NCBI GenBank assembly: GCA_030066755.1
Contig: JASJAX010000036.1
Location: 1 to 38,195, forward strand
Length of the DNA: 38,195 nt
DNA from: Acidimicrobiia bacterium
GTDB lineage: Bacteria; Actinomycetota; Acidimicrobiia; Spongiisociales; UBA5794
Reading direction: 5' to 3'
The first letter of the stretch is position 1. Each line of letters begins with the position of its first letter. The notes below the pieces were generated by a model, which did no database searches, had not been told where the DNA came from, and saw only the letters and a program-made list of their open reading frames with translations. The position numbers and the translations under genes are program-made. This document shows, in pieces, positions 7,974 through 17,026 of this stretch.

Positions 7974-10280
7974 CTACCGCTGCTCCTGGAGCAGGCTCCA
8001 CAGCGTCTCTGCGAGGGCGCCTTCTCGGAAGTCGGCCTTGTCGAAGAATGCGTCGACGCCTGCGGCGGCGGCACGTTCGCGATCCGACTCGTCGGCAACG
8101 CCGGACAGCATCACGATCGGCAGGCGATCGGTGCGCTTGCGGACCGCCTCGACCAAGGCAACGCCGTCGGCGTTCGGCATGGCGTAGTCGACGACGAGCG
8201 CATCGACCTCGATCTGTTCGAGGACTTCGAGCGCCTCGGCGACGCTGCCGGCCACGCTGGTGGTGAACCCACTCGAGGCGAGCGAGCCGGAGACAACGGC
8301 CCGGGCACCCATCGAGTCGTCGACCACGAGCACCCGGGCGGCCGGGCGGTCGATGATCGCGCCGGCGCCCTGGCCGGCAACGAGCGAACCCGGATCGAGC
8401 ACGAGCACGACGTCGTCGCCGCCCATGAATGCAGCTCCGGTGACGTGCTGCGGTGCGGTGACCGACCCGGCGAGCGACTTCACTGCGACCTCGCGGACAC
8501 CGTCGACCCCGTTGACGGTGACGGCGGCATCTCCAAAGCGATGGCGCAGGACGACCACGTGGAGTTCTCCACCCCACTGGTCGGCTCCGACGATCTCACC
8601 GAGCGATCGCAGCGGGATGCGCTGACCATCCCAGACGATCGAGCGTTCCTCACCGGCCTCGTCCACTTCGATCTCGGCGATCGGCATGACCTCGTCGACC
8701 GCCGCCTCGGGAAAGCCCCAGCCCACACCACCTGCATCGACCACGAAGAGCCGTTGGAGCGACCGGAAGCCGGGGACCGTCATCTTGACCTCGGTGCCGT
8801 GCCCCAGCGTCGACTCCATGACGGCTCGGCCGTAGAGGCTCTCGACTGCCGTTGCGACAACGTCGAGACCGTTGCCACCGCCGAGTCCGCCATCGGCGGC
8901 GCGGGTGGTGAATCCTGCCTGGAAGAGCACACCGGGAAGGGCCTCGGGCGGGGCATCGGCGGCAAGCCGGTTCTCTTCGATGGCGATTGCGCGCACGAGG
9001 TCCCAGTCGACGCCGGCGCCGTCATCGGCCACCGTCACCTCGAGCATCCGCTCCCGCATGACCGCCGTTACGGAGATGACACCCTCAGGATCCTTCCCTG
9101 CGGCCTCACGGACATCGGGCGGCTCGATGCCATGGAACACGGAGTTGACCACGAGTTGACGAATGGCGTCCGCCAGTCGGTCGAGGACCTCACGGTCCGC
9201 GCTGAGCAACTCGTCGGCATGGAGCTCGAACCGAACGTTGCGCTGCATCTTGCCGGAGACGAACTTCACCAGCTGCGGCAACGGGCTGACGATCGCCTGG
9301 AACGGCACTGAGCCGAGACCGAGCGCATCGATCTGCAGTCGCTCGGCGGCGACACGAACGGCCCGGGCGTTCGCCCGCGCCAGTTGCCCGTCTTCATCCT
9401 GACCCTTGACGAGCTCATCAATCCGGGCCACGAGGCCGTGTGCCTCCACCCGCAGCTCCGCGATGTGGTTCATCATCTCGTAGAGCAGCGCGGCGTTGAC
9501 CATGGTGCTGTGGTCCCGAGCCCACCCTTCGACCGACTCGACGAGCGAACCCAGTGCTCCCGACGGGCGGGTGGTCGGGCGAACGCGGGGGCGGGCTGCG
9601 GCAACGTAGCCGTCTGGCATTGGCTCAGGCGAAGGATCGGTGACGGGCACCATCGGCACGGTTGCGTCGACCGGGACGGCCGCATCGGCGTCGATTGCCT
9701 GCAACGGTGCCGACGCGGCGTCGTCGGTCGCAGGCGGCTCGACGACGGGTTCTACATCGGCCTCGGGAACGTCCTTGACGAGTTCGAGCGTCGGGCGAGG
9801 GCGGTCCTCGTCGTCGGCCGGCTCCGACTCCGCCACGGGTTCGTCGGCTTCCACCGGGTCCTCGGCTTCCGTGGACGGCTGCAGGTCGGGAACGTCGGCG
9901 CCTGGCACCAGCTCCTTCAACCACGACACCGCTTCGACCAGGTCCTCACTCGCCGCGTTCGGGTCGCCGCGGCCGGCGTCCGGGATGGCTCGCGCCGCCA
10001 TCTCGAGTGCTCGCGAGAGCTCGATGCCGCCACCCATCTCGCCCTTGTGGAGGCTTCGCCAGACGATTTCGATCATCTGTCCGGCGACCGAGACCGCTTC
10101 GAAACCCATGACCTTGGCGGTGCCCTTGACCGTGTGCCCCTCACGCATCATGGCGCCTGCGACGTCACGGTCGACATCGTCGTTGCGTGCGGCTTGAGCG
10201 CCCTCCACGAGGCGAGCCGACCGCTCGTCTAGTTCGGACAGGAACATTTCCTGGAGCTCTGGATCAGCGCTCCAACTCAC
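7974..10280 (-). CDS. CheA-like hybrid histidine kinase with C-terminal receiver
   Basis: A 768-residue cytoplasmic two-component protein. Domains in order: N-terminal Hpt with EGHTVKGTAKVMG, phosphoacceptor His49; an acidic Pro/Ala-rich linker at about 125-235; a CheA-like dimerisation segment; HATPase with N-box LVVNSVFHGIE, VADDGAGVD and GGGNGLDVV; a CheW-like domain starting at RLFVVDAGG; and a receiver from about residue 648 with VVDDS, phosphoacceptor Asp698 in VVDYAMP and Lys748. The output is therefore internal. No CheW, CheY, CheR, CheB or methyl-accepting receptor gene is nearby, so classical chemotaxis is not indicated; a role like pilus- or development-linked CheA systems is possible. 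The GTG start is preceded by GAGGTGAT. It is divergent from the sigma-factor-like gene. Confidence 0.88.
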   Translation of the reverse strand: MSWSADPELQEMFLSELDERSARLVEGAQAARNDDVDRDVAGAMMREGHTVKGTAKVMGFEAVSVAGQMIEIVWRSLHKGEMGGGIELSRALEMAARAIPDAGRGDPNAASEDLVEAVSWLKELVPGADVPDLQPSTEAEDPVEADEPVAESEPADDEDRPRPTLELVKDVPEADVEPVVEPPATDDAASAPLQAIDADAAVPVDATVPMVPVTDPSPEPMPDGYVAAARPRVRPTTRPSGALGSLVESVEGWARDHSTMVNAALLYEMMNHIAELRVEAHGLVARIDELVKGQDEDGQLARANARAVRVAAERLQIDALGLGSVPFQAIVSPLPQLVKFVSGKMQRNVRFELHADELLSADREVLDRLADAIRQLVVNSVFHGIEPPDVREAAGKDPEGVISVTAVMRERMLEVTVADDGAGVDWDLVRAIAIEENRLAADAPPEALPGVLFQAGFTTRAADGGLGGGNGLDVVATAVESLYGRAVMESTLGHGTEVKMTVPGFRSLQRLFVVDAGGVGWGFPEAAVDEVMPIAEIEVDEAGEERSIVWDGQRIPLRSLGEIVGADQWGGELHVVVLRHRFGDAAVTVNGVDGVREVAVKSLAGSVTAPQHVTGAAFMGGDDVVLVLDPGSLVAGQGAGAIIDRPAARVLVVDDSMGARAVVSGSLASSGFTTSVAGSVAEALEVLEQIEVDALVVDYAMPNADGVALVEAVRKRTDRLPIVMLSGVADESDRERAAAAGVDAFFDKADFREGALAETLWSLLQEQR

Positions 10281-10461
10281 CGGATCACCTCGTGTTCAGG
10301 TCGATGGCCCCTCTTCGCACGTATCGTCCGCCGACCGCAAGGGCTTGAGCGCTGAAAGCCGAGGAACCGCAGGAAATCGGTGGGATTCGAGGGGCCATGA
10401 CCAGAAACGCGTCGTGCAAATGCGGGGTGGAGATGCACTATGGAGTGAAGGGGAGATTCCG

Positions 10462-10941
10462 ATGGGGAAGAACCCGGATCGTCCATCGCCAGACCTGTTT
10501 CGACGGTTCGCTCGAGACGTCGAACGACCACTGCGATATGCGTTGGTCGCCGAGCTCGGCCCCGATCGAGGACGAGAGGCCGTACAGGATGCCCTGGTCT
10601 ATGCCTGGGAGCACTGGCAGCAGCTCGCGGCGGTGACCAATCGGCCGGGCTACCTCTATCGAATCGCCAAACGACGAGCGCTGCGGCACCGATTCCTGCC
10701 GGTGCGGGCGACCATCGAAACTCCCTACGTCGAGCGGTTCACGATCGAGCCGGGACTCGATGCCGCACTCGGCCGGCTCACCAGCCGGCAACGCGCCATC
10801 GTCTACCTCGTTGAAGGTCTCGGCATGACCCATCGAGAAGCCGCCGAGTTCCTTGGGATCTCGCGGTCGTCGATTCAGACCCATCTCGAACGGGGCTTGG
10901 GCACGCTGCGGACGGCATTGGGGGTGACGGATGTTGTCTGA
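10462..10941 (+). CDS. Small sigma-70 family (ECF-like) RNA polymerase sigma factor
   Basis: A 159-residue protein with a region-2-like N-terminal half (LFRRFARDVERPLRYALVAELGPDRGREAVQDALVYAWEHW) and a clear region 4 helix-turn-helix (LTSRQRAIVYLVEGLGMTHREAAEFLGISRSSIQTHLERGLGTLR). The N-terminal half is divergent, so a sigma-like regulator without full promoter-melting ability cannot be excluded. The start chosen is MGKNPDRPSP at 10462, behind GGGGAG with 6-nt spacing; the track start at 10345 has no support. The end overlaps the next gene by 11 nt (ATGTTGTCTGA), as is usual for sigma/anti-sigma pairs. It is divergent from the CheA-like kinase. Confidence 0.8.
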   Translation: MGKNPDRPSPDLFRRFARDVERPLRYALVAELGPDRGREAVQDALVYAWEHWQQLAAVTNRPGYLYRIAKRRALRHRFLPVRATIETPYVERFTIEPGLDAALGRLTSRQRAIVYLVEGLGMTHREAAEFLGISRSSIQTHLERGLGTLRTALGVTDVV

Positions 10942-11812
10942 ACTCGGACGGCAGATTGCCGAGCACGTCGACACAACGGCGGCTCCCATCGACGTCGACT
11001 CGTTGATTCGAGGGCTGACGGCAGCCGCGCCACCGGGGCGGTCGCCTCGACCGGTCAGGGATCGGGCCCTCGCGTTCGCCGGTGCGCTCTCGGTAGCCGT
11101 GGTGACGATCGGCGGGGCGATTGCGCTCCTGTGGTGGGTCGGTCGGACCACACCTGGCCCGGTCGGCGGCACGGAGCCAGCGGACCCGGGGCTCACTGCC
11201 GATTCGTCGCTGTGGTGGCTCGTCGTGATCGCAGCCGCCGCCGTCGTGATCGCACTCGCCGAGGTCGCCAGGCGCAGCCGAACCACCCCACGTACCAAGG
11301 AGGACACCATGCAGACGCTGGAACGAGTCGACCCCGTGGTCGAGGAGCGAGATCAGCGGATCGCGACGCTCGAGCGACATCGACGACTGCTTGCCTGGCT
11401 GGCGGCAGTCGTTCTGCTCGCCGGCGCAGTTGTCGTCACTTGGCCCACGTCAGGGAGTTCGGAGCTCACCGAACGCCAGCAGACCATGGCGAACGTCATG
11501 GATGAGTATTGGCGGGCTGGGAATGAGGGCGACTTCGAAACGATGAGAGCCCTGTTCACGCCGAGCGCGTCGATCGAGGAAACCACGCTGGTCTTCGACG
11601 TCGACGGCTGGATCGGGAACCTGGAGTTCTGGCACTCATCCGGCACCGATGGAGTCGTCATCCCCGGGGACATACTGATCGGAGGGAAGTTCGTGGTGCA
11701 GCGAATCGTCGAGGAGTGGCCGACGGTCGCTCACGACGCCCTCGTCGTTGCTGAATTCGATCGGAATTCGAACCGAATCATGCGGCTCTCGATCTGGGCG
11801 GACGCTCCCTAG
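10931..11812 (+). CDS. Three-helix membrane protein, candidate anti-sigma partner, with C-terminal SnoaL/NTF2-like domain
   Basis: A 293-residue protein. Residues 1-44 are soluble, with membrane helices at about 45-69, 94-113 and 150-170. The remaining part (ERQQTMANVMDEYWRAGNEGDFETMRALFTPSASIEE...) resembles SnoaL/NTF2-like folds. Its position, overlapping the sigma gene, suggests an anti-sigma role, but I see no zinc-binding HxxxCxxC motif. An in-frame ATG at residue 127 (MQTLERVDPVVEERDQRIATLE) is preceded by a strong AAGGAGG at ideal spacing, so a second, 167-residue product or an ancient fusion of two genes is likely. It converges with guaA 21 nt away. Confidence 0.6.
   Translation: MLSELGRQIAEHVDTTAAPIDVDSLIRGLTAAAPPGRSPRPVRDRALAFAGALSVAVVTIGGAIALLWWVGRTTPGPVGGTEPADPGLTADSSLWWLVVIAAAAVVIALAEVARRSRTTPRTKEDTMQTLERVDPVVEERDQRIATLERHRRLLAWLAAVVLLAGAVVVTWPTSGSSELTERQQTMANVMDEYWRAGNEGDFETMRALFTPSASIEETTLVFDVDGWIGNLEFWHSSGTDGVVIPGDILIGGKFVVQRIVEEWPTVAHDALVVAEFDRNSNRIMRLSIWADAP
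11297..11311 (+). promoter_or_regulatory. Strong internal ribosome binding site and ATG inside the membrane-protein ORF
   Basis: AAGGAGG-ACACC-ATG in frame with the ORF. It would start a separate 167-residue protein (coiled segment, one membrane helix, SnoaL-like domain). It is the best Shine-Dalgarno match near this locus, better than that of the annotated start, which overlaps the sigma gene. Confidence 0.5.
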
Positions 11813-11833
11813 CGTTTTGCAGCGGCCGTCGGA

Positions 11834-13393
11834 CTACTCCCACTCGATGGTGGCCGGCGGTTTGGATGAGATGTCGTAGGCGACCCGGTTGATCCCGGGA
11901 ACCTCGTTGATGACCCGAGACGAGATCCGCTCGAGCACGTCGTAGGGCAATCGAGCCCAGTCTGCGGTCATCGCATCCTCCGATGTGACGGCTCGGACGA
12001 TCAGCGGGTAGGCGTACGTGCGGCCGTCGCCCTGCACCCCAACGGAGCGGATCGCCGGGAGCACGCCGAACGTCTGCCAGAGGTCTCGATAGAGGCCGGC
12101 CCGGCGAACCTCTTCGAGCACGATGGCGTCCGCCTCACGAAGGATCTCGAGGCGTTCCCTGGTGATCTCACCGATGATGCGCACGGCAAGGCCGGGACCG
12201 GGGAATGGCTGTCGCCATACGATTTCCTCGGGGAGACCGAGTTCCTCACCAACGGCCCGGACTTCATCCTTGAACAGGTCCCGAAGGGGCTCGACGAGAT
12301 CGAACTGCATGTCCTCCGGGAGCCCCCCGACGTTGTGGTGGCTCTTGATCTTGGCGGCGTCCTTTGTGCCCGATTCGATGACATCCGGATACAGGGTTCC
12401 CTGCACCAGGAATCGGGCGTCGGGGATCTCGGCGGCTACCTCTTCGAAGACCCGAATGAACGTCTCGCCGATCGCCAGCCGCTTGTCCTCGGGGTCGGTG
12501 ACCCCGGCGAGACGGTCGAGGAACCGATCCTCCGCCTTCACGTGGATCAAGTTCATGTGGAAGTTCGACCGGAATGTCTCCTCGACCTGTTGGGCCTCAC
12601 CCTTGCGCAGGAGCCCGTGATCGACGAACACGCACACGAGCTGATCGCCTACAGCACGGTGGACCAATGCGGCGGCCACGGATGAGTCGACCCCGCCGGA
12701 GAGCCCGCAGATCACAGTGGCGTCGCCCACGGCGGTGCGCACCTCGTCGACGGCCTGCTCGATGATCCCGACGTGGGTCCACATGGGCCGGGCGTGGCAT
12801 GCCTCGTACAGGAAGTGTTTGAGCATCTCTTGCCCTCGAGGCGTGTGGGCGACCTCGGGGTGGAACTGCACGCCGTAGATGCCACGTTCACGGCTCTCCA
12901 TCGCCGCAACGGGCGAATCCGGTGTCGACGCGGTGACCGTGAACCCGTCCGGAGGCGCTGCCACCGCATCTCGATGGCTCATCCAGACGACTTGCTGCTC
13001 GGGGAGTTCATGGAAGATCAGCGACGAACCGGCCAGCTCGAGATCGGCACGACCGTATTCGGCGACGTCGTTGCGGCTCACGGTCCCGCCAAGTGTGTGG
13101 GCGATGACCTGGTGGCCGTAACAGATGCCGAGGACGGGGATCCCCAGGTCGAGGATCGCTGGGTCGATCTCGTACGCATCGTCGGCGTACACCGATGCCG
13201 GGCCGCCCGACAGGATGATGCCTGCGGGACGTCGCTCACGTACCTCGGCTGCAGTGATGTCTCGAGGCACGATTTCCGAGAAGACGTGCGCTTCGCGCAC
13301 CCGACGTGCGATCAACTGGGCGTATTGGGCTCCGAAGTCGAGGACGAGGACGCGGTCGAAATCCCCGACGGAGGCGTGACCTACCGCCGCCAT
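11834..13393 (-). CDS. guaA: GMP synthase (glutamine-hydrolysing)
   Basis: Converts XMP to GMP using glutamine and ATP. It has 519 residues. The N-terminal class I glutamine amidotransferase has nucleophile Cys91 in GICYGHQ and the His178/Glu180 pair in FHPE. The ATP-pyrophosphatase loop SGGVDSS is at about 232-238, followed by [12 protein letters not shown], and the C-terminal dimerisation domain contains [13 protein letters not shown] and ends [18 protein letters not shown]. The track ORF begins at a TTG one codon earlier. The ATG at 13393 is preferred because it overlaps the guaB3 stop as TGATG, a translational-coupling arrangement. Stop-to-stop it converges with the membrane-protein gene. 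Confidence 0.97.
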   Translation of the reverse strand: MAAVGHASVGDFDRVLVLDFGAQYAQLIARRVREAHVFSEIVPRDITAAEVRERRPAGIILSGGPASVYADDAYEIDPAILDLGIPVLGICYGHQVIAHTLGGTVSRNDVAEYGRADLELAGSSLIFHELPEQQVVWMSHRDAVAAPPDGFTVTASTPDSPVAAMESRERGIYGVQFHPEVAHTPRGQEMLKHFLYEACHARPMWTHVGIIEQAVDEVRTAVGDATVICGLSGGVDSSVAAALVHRAVGDQLVCVFVDHGLLRKGEAQQVEETFRSNFHMNLIHVKAEDRFLDRLAGVTDPEDKRLAIGETFIRVFEEVAAEIPDARFLVQGTLYPDVIESGTKDAAKIKSHHNVGGLPEDMQFDLVEPLRDLFKDEVRAVGEELGLPEEIVWRQPFPGPGLAVRIIGEITRERLEILREADAIVLEEVRRAGLYRDLWQTFGVLPAIRSVGVQGDGRTYAYPLIVRAVTSEDAMTADWARLPYDVLERISSRVINEVPGINRVAYDISSKPPATIEWE

Positions 13394-14550
13394 CAACCCA
13401 TCCCGACCGACTGCGACTGCTGGAGCCGCTTGCCTTCGGTCTGCAGAGCCGGGGCGACCATCACTTCCGCCTTCTGGAACTCCTTGACGCTGGCGTGACC
13501 GGTGGTCGACATCGAGACACGGAGCGCCCCGAACAGGTTGCGCCGCCCGTCGTTCTCGTGAGCCGGCCCGAGGAGGATCTCGCGGATCGTGCCGAGTCGA
13601 CCGGTCTGGACCCTGGTGCCCCGTGGCAGGGTCGGATGGAACGTCGCCATCCCCCAGTGGTACCCCTGGGCCGGTGCTTCCTCGGCTGCCGTGATCGGCG
13701 ATCCCAACATGACGGCGTCGGCGCCACAGGCAATGGCCTTTGCTACGTCACCGCCGGTGCGCATCCCGCCGTCGGCGATGACGTGGACGTACCGGCCGGT
13801 CTCCTCGAGGTAACGCGTCCGGGCACCGGCGGCATCGGCAATTGCCGTGGCCTGCGGCACACCGATGCCGAGGACGCCTCGCGACGTGCAAGCGGCCCCG
13901 GGACCGACCCCGACGAGGACACCGGCAGCCCCGGTTCGCATCAGATGCAAAGCGCCCGAGTAGGAGGCGCAGCCCCCCACGATGACCGGGACGTCCATGG
14001 CGGCGATGAACTTGAAGAGGTCGAGCGGCTCCGTGCGCTCGGAGACATGCTCGGCGGACACAACCGTGCCCTGGATCACCAGGATGTCGAGGCCGCCGGC
14101 AAGGGCAAACGGATGCAGCTCCTCGACGTGCTGCGGCGTCAGGCTTGCTGCGGCCAGCACTCCCCCCGCCTTGATCTCGGCGACCCGTTGCGTGATGAGC
14201 TCCGGCTTGACGGGCTCCTGGTAGACCTTCTGGATCGTGCGGGTTGCCTCGTCGACCGGCGCCGCGGCGATCTCCGCGTAGATCGGCTTCGGGTCGGCGT
14301 ACCGAGTCCAGAGCCCTTCGAGGTTGAGCACCGCTTGACCGCCGAGCTTGCCGATCTCGATCGCCGTTGCCGGGCTGACGGCGGAGTCCATGGCGGACGC
14401 CATCATCGGCAGGTCGAACGTGAACGCGTCGATCTCCCATGAGAGGTCGACGAGCTCAGGGTCTCGCGTCCGCCGGGACGGAACGATGGCGATGTCGTCG
14501 AACCCCCACGCGCGACGACCTGACTTGGCGATCCCGATCTCGATCTCCAC
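13393..14550 (-). CDS. guaB3: GuaB3 family IMP dehydrogenase-related protein
   Basis: A TIM-barrel protein of the IMPDH/GMPR family lacking the CBS (Bateman) insert; 385 residues, close to the roughly 375 of mycobacterial GuaB3. It begins [32 protein letters not shown], matching the family N-terminus, and has [23 protein letters not shown] (the IMPDH active-site loop with its cysteine kept), [28 protein letters not shown] and [14 protein letters not shown]. Its reaction (IMP dehydrogenase or GMP reductase-like) differs between family members and cannot be settled here. The GTG start at 14550 is chosen from family alignment; the track's 69 extra residues are translated repeat element. It is coupled to guaA by TGATG. 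Confidence 0.9.
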   Translation of the reverse strand: MEIEIGIAKSGRRAWGFDDIAIVPSRRTRDPELVDLSWEIDAFTFDLPMMASAMDSAVSPATAIEIGKLGGQAVLNLEGLWTRYADPKPIYAEIAAAPVDEATRTIQKVYQEPVKPELITQRVAEIKAGGVLAAASLTPQHVEELHPFALAGGLDILVIQGTVVSAEHVSERTEPLDLFKFIAAMDVPVIVGGCASYSGALHLMRTGAAGVLVGVGPGAACTSRGVLGIGVPQATAIADAAGARTRYLEETGRYVHVIADGGMRTGGDVAKAIACGADAVMLGSPITAAEEAPAQGYHWGMATFHPTLPRGTRVQTGRLGTIREILLGPAHENDGRRNLFGALRVSMSTTGHASVKEFQKAEVMVAPALQTEGKRLQQSQSVGMG

Positions 14551-14605
14551 GACCCACGACCCCTTCAACAGCGTTTGGCACCAGCGAAGGCGAAGAGTAC
14601 CAGGG

Positions 14606-14635
14606 CCTCGGTTCGGGTCGAGACCCGAACCGAGG
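14606..14635. repeat. Perfect hairpin of hairpin-heptad element C
   Basis: Stem CCTCGGTTCGGGTC with its exact complement and a 2-nt GA turn, 14 bp. It lies in the divergent region between guaB3 and the hydrolase gene, so it is not simply a terminator. A heptamer array begins one base later. Confidence 0.85.
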
Positions 14636-14636
14636 A

Positions 14637-14671
14637 GTACAAAGTACCGAGTACCGAGTACCGAGAGCCCA
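14637..14671 (+). repeat. Tandem heptamer array C (GTACCGA type)
   Basis: GTACAAA, GTACCGA, GTACCGA, GTACCGA, GAGCCCA in 7-nt register. It is located in a 151-bp divergent promoter region, which makes an effect on either promoter possible. Confidence 0.85.
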
Positions 14672-14687
14672 ATGCCACGGGTCGTCC

Positions 14688-14701
14688 TAGCCTGACAAAT
14701 C
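14688..14701 (+). promoter_or_regulatory. Candidate -10 box of the membrane-anchored hydrolase gene
   Basis: TAGCCT followed by GACAAATC and ATG, spacing 8. The leader would be at most two nucleotides. No ribosome binding site is visible. Confidence 0.35.
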
Positions 14702-15895
14702 ATGCTTGCCGGCCGGGTGCTCTTCGTCTTGTCGCTCTTCGCCCTCGTCGGGGCGATCAATGCGTTGCGGGCGGCGAACGCCGACCGGCATCCGGCGCTG
14801 CGGCCATGGTGGTTTCCGGCCTTGCTGGCGGCGGAGGCAGTGCCCCTGCGGGTGACGATTCATGCAATCGTCGGCGCCCTCCTGATCTGGGCCGGTGCGC
14901 TCGAACACCGGATTGGGCGGATCGGACTCTGGCTCACCGTCGCGACGTGGGTCGGCTACGTCGTCATCCAATGGCGAGCGGCCCGAACGAAACACGTCGT
15001 CGCCGAGGCGTTGCGCAAGGCCGGCATCGACCCCGATGGGTTCGCCCACATCGAGTGGCGGCGCGTGTTCGCCGCGTACCCGTACCGGCTTCCACGTGAC
15101 ATCGAACGGATCGAGGACATCGAGTACGCCGACGGGGTCGCCGTGGACGTCTATCGCCGCCGTGACCTCGGACCGGGACCGCATCCTGCGCTGCTGCAGA
15201 TCCACGGTGGATCCTGGCGGGGTGGCAACCGCCGCCAGCAGGCGCGGCCATTGCTCCACCGAATGGCGCGTGCTGGATGGGTCTGTGTCGCTGCGTCGTA
15301 TCCCCTGGTCCCTGAGGCCGTCTTCCCCGACCAACTCGTGGGTCTCAAGCGAGCTGTGGCATGGATGCGGTCAGACGGCCGTCGGTACGGCATCGACCCG
15401 GGCTTCATCGCCGTGACCGGCGGATCCGCCGGCGGCCATCTGGCGGCGCTGCTGGCGCTGACGGCGAACCGACTCGAGTATCAACCCGGCTTCGAGGATT
15501 CAGACACGTCGATCCAGGCTGCCGTTCCGATCTACGGCATCTACGACTTCTTGAACCGCAACCAGACCCGCGACGAATGGCCGATCATCCCCCGAGGTGT
15601 CATGCGCGCGTCCCGGCGTGACGCGGAGCAGCGATACCGAGAAGCGTCGCCACTCGACCAGGCCCACGCAGGGGCGCCGCCGTTCTTCGTCATCCACGGC
15701 GCTGCAGACGCGGTCGTGCCGACGGCGGAAGCCGAACAGTTCGTCGATGCGCTCCGCTCGAATTCGGACTCACCCGTGGTGTACGCCGAAATCCCCGGTG
15801 CCAACCACGCCTTCGACGTCCTCGACTCCCTGAGAACCCACTACGTCATCAGCGGAATCCAGCGGTTCCTGGAAGACGTCGTCGGTCGTCAGTAG
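14702..15895 (+). CDS. Membrane-anchored alpha/beta hydrolase (esterase/lipase, hormone-sensitive-lipase-like)
   Basis: A 397-residue protein with three N-terminal hydrophobic segments (about 4-22, 36-67, 74-92) and a C-terminal hydrolase domain facing one side of the membrane. Catalytic features: oxyanion motif HGGSW (168-172), nucleophile Ser242 in GGSAGG, probable acid Asp336 in HGAADAVVP, and His369 in GANHAFDV. This is the esterase layout of the BD-FAE/HSL type found in actinobacterial Lip proteins; the substrate is unknown. The last residues (DVVGRQ-stop) are encoded by the beginning of heptamer array D, so the stop codon TAG lies inside a repeat unit. It converges with trpS. Confidence 0.85.
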   Translation: MLAGRVLFVLSLFALVGAINALRAANADRHPALRPWWFPALLAAEAVPLRVTIHAIVGALLIWAGALEHRIGRIGLWLTVATWVGYVVIQWRAARTKHVVAEALRKAGIDPDGFAHIEWRRVFAAYPYRLPRDIERIEDIEYADGVAVDVYRRRDLGPGPHPALLQIHGGSWRGGNRRQQARPLLHRMARAGWVCVAASYPLVPEAVFPDQLVGLKRAVAWMRSDGRRYGIDPGFIAVTGGSAGGHLAALLALTANRLEYQPGFEDSDTSIQAAVPIYGIYDFLNRNQTRDEWPIIPRGVMRASRRDAEQRYREASPLDQAHAGAPPFFVIHGAADAVVPTAEAEQFVDALRSNSDSPVVYAEIPGANHAFDVLDSLRTHYVISGIQRFLEDVVGRQ

Positions 15896-15960
15896 TCAGT
15901 CGTCAGGCAAGACCACCCAGTCTCTGTACTCAGTACTCCGTACTCGGTACTCAGTACTCC
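15878..15960 (-). repeat. Heptamer arrays of element D (GTCGTCA and GTACTCN types)
   Basis: Two arrays. GTCGTCG, GTCGTCA, GTAGTCA, GTCGTCA begins inside the hydrolase gene and contains its TAG stop. After 20 nt comes GTACTCA, GTACTCC, GTACTCG, GTACTCA, GTACTCC. Read on the minus strand the second array starts next to the hairpin as GGA then GTACTGA, GTACCGA, GTACGGA, GTACTGA, GTACAGA, closely matching element A. Confidence 0.85.
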
Positions 15961-15977
15961 GGCGACTCCGTCGCCGG
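15959..15977. terminator. Hairpin of element D, directly after the trpS stop codon
   Basis: CCGGCGA-CTCCG-TCGCCGG, a 7-bp perfect stem ending on the base before the trpS stop codon complement (15978). It may serve as trpS terminator, although no T-tract follows; heptamers follow instead. Confidence 0.6.
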
Positions 15978-16967
15978 CTACAGCTTGTTCAGGCCGATGG
16001 CGGTGCGGACTTCTCGCATGTAGTGCTCGGCTTGGGCTTCGGCACGCTCCGCCCCGTCGGCGAGGACCTTCACGATGTCCCCGTCGTCGAGCTCGTTGTA
16101 GCGCTCACGGATCGGCGTGAGTAGGTCGACCAGCGCGTCGGCAACGGCGAGTTTGAAGGTGCCGTACCCGCTATCGCCGAACTCGGCAACGAGATCGTCG
16201 ATCGACCGTCCGGTGGCGGCGGACATGATCTCGAGCAGATTGGAGATCCCGGCCTTGTGCTCGGGGTCGTAGCGCACGGTCGGCTCGGAGTCGGTCATGG
16301 CCGATTTGATGCGCTTCACGACCACATCCGGCGGATCGACGATGCCCACGCGGCTCCGCACGTTCTCGTCGGACTTGGACATCTTGGAGGTCGGGTCAGC
16401 GAGCGACATCACTCGCGCCGCCGTCTCCGGGATGAGCGGTTCCGGGATCGGGAAGATGTCGCCGTACCGGTTGTTGAAGCGCTCGGCGAGATCGCGGGTC
16501 ATCTCGAGGTGCTGCTTCTGATCGTCGCCGACCGGAACCAGATTGGCGCGATGGATCAGGATGTCCGCAGCCATGAGGACCGGATACGAGAACAAGCCGA
16601 GGTTGGCGGCATGGCCTTGCGCCAACCGGTCCTTGTACTGCGTCATCCGATTGAGCACGCCCATGGGGGTCATCACTCCGAGGAGCCACGACAGCTCGGC
16701 ATGCTGCGGCACGTAGCTCTGTGCATAGACCAGCGCCCGCTCGGGGTCGATGCCCGTAGCGAGCAGCACCTTGGCCCCGGCGATGCGGTTGCGCCTCAGG
16801 TCATCGGGATCCTGGGGCAAGGTGATGGCGTGCTGATCGACGATGCAGTAGATCGTGTCGTACTCGTCCTGGAGACGTACCCAGTTGCGGAAGGCACCGA
16901 GGTAGGTACCGATGTGCATCTCCCCGGTGGGTTGCACTCCCGAGAAGACCCGTTGCTTCGTGCTCAA
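15978..16967 (-). CDS. trpS: Tryptophanyl-tRNA synthetase
   Basis: A class Ic aminoacyl-tRNA synthetase that charges tRNA-Trp. It has 329 residues, the normal bacterial length. The HIGH-equivalent HIGT is at residues 18-21 (GEMHIGTYLG), KMSKS at 195-199 in DPTSKMSKSDENV, and YPVLMAADIL and VGDDQKQHLE are typical of the family. The start is TTG with AGGGA upstream; no in-frame ATG is available. The gene is preceded by a Trp-codon leader peptide and attenuator (17027-17160), so its expression is probably set by charged tRNA-Trp. It converges with the hydrolase gene through element D. Confidence 0.96.
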   Translation of the reverse strand: MSTKQRVFSGVQPTGEMHIGTYLGAFRNWVRLQDEYDTIYCIVDQHAITLPQDPDDLRRNRIAGAKVLLATGIDPERALVYAQSYVPQHAELSWLLGVMTPMGVLNRMTQYKDRLAQGHAANLGLFSYPVLMAADILIHRANLVPVGDDQKQHLEMTRDLAERFNNRYGDIFPIPEPLIPETAARVMSLADPTSKMSKSDENVRSRVGIVDPPDVVVKRIKSAMTDSEPTVRYDPEHKAGISNLLEIMSAATGRSIDDLVAEFGDSGYGTFKLAVADALVDLLTPIRERYNELDDGDIVKVLADGAERAEAQAEHYMREVRTAIGLNKL

Positions 16968-17026
16968 TGCTCCGTCCCTGTGTTCGATCGTGGTGTTCGT
17001 TGCTCAGATCTTGCGGTCACTCCGGA

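Noticed and set aside
10281-10461. Possible riboswitch or structured RNA between the CheA-like and sigma genes
   Set aside because: Some purine-rich stretches and short inverted repeats occur, but no known riboswitch core could be matched by eye.
10397-10636. Small ORF beginning MTRNASCKCGVEMH
   Set aside because: The CxC stretch looked like a zinc-ribbon start, but the frame then runs through the sigma-factor gene without recognisable sequence and has no ribosome binding site.
14551-14760. Longer N-terminus of GuaB3 from the ORF track
   Set aside because: The extension is translated hairpin and heptamer repeat; the family N-terminus begins at the GTG at 14550.
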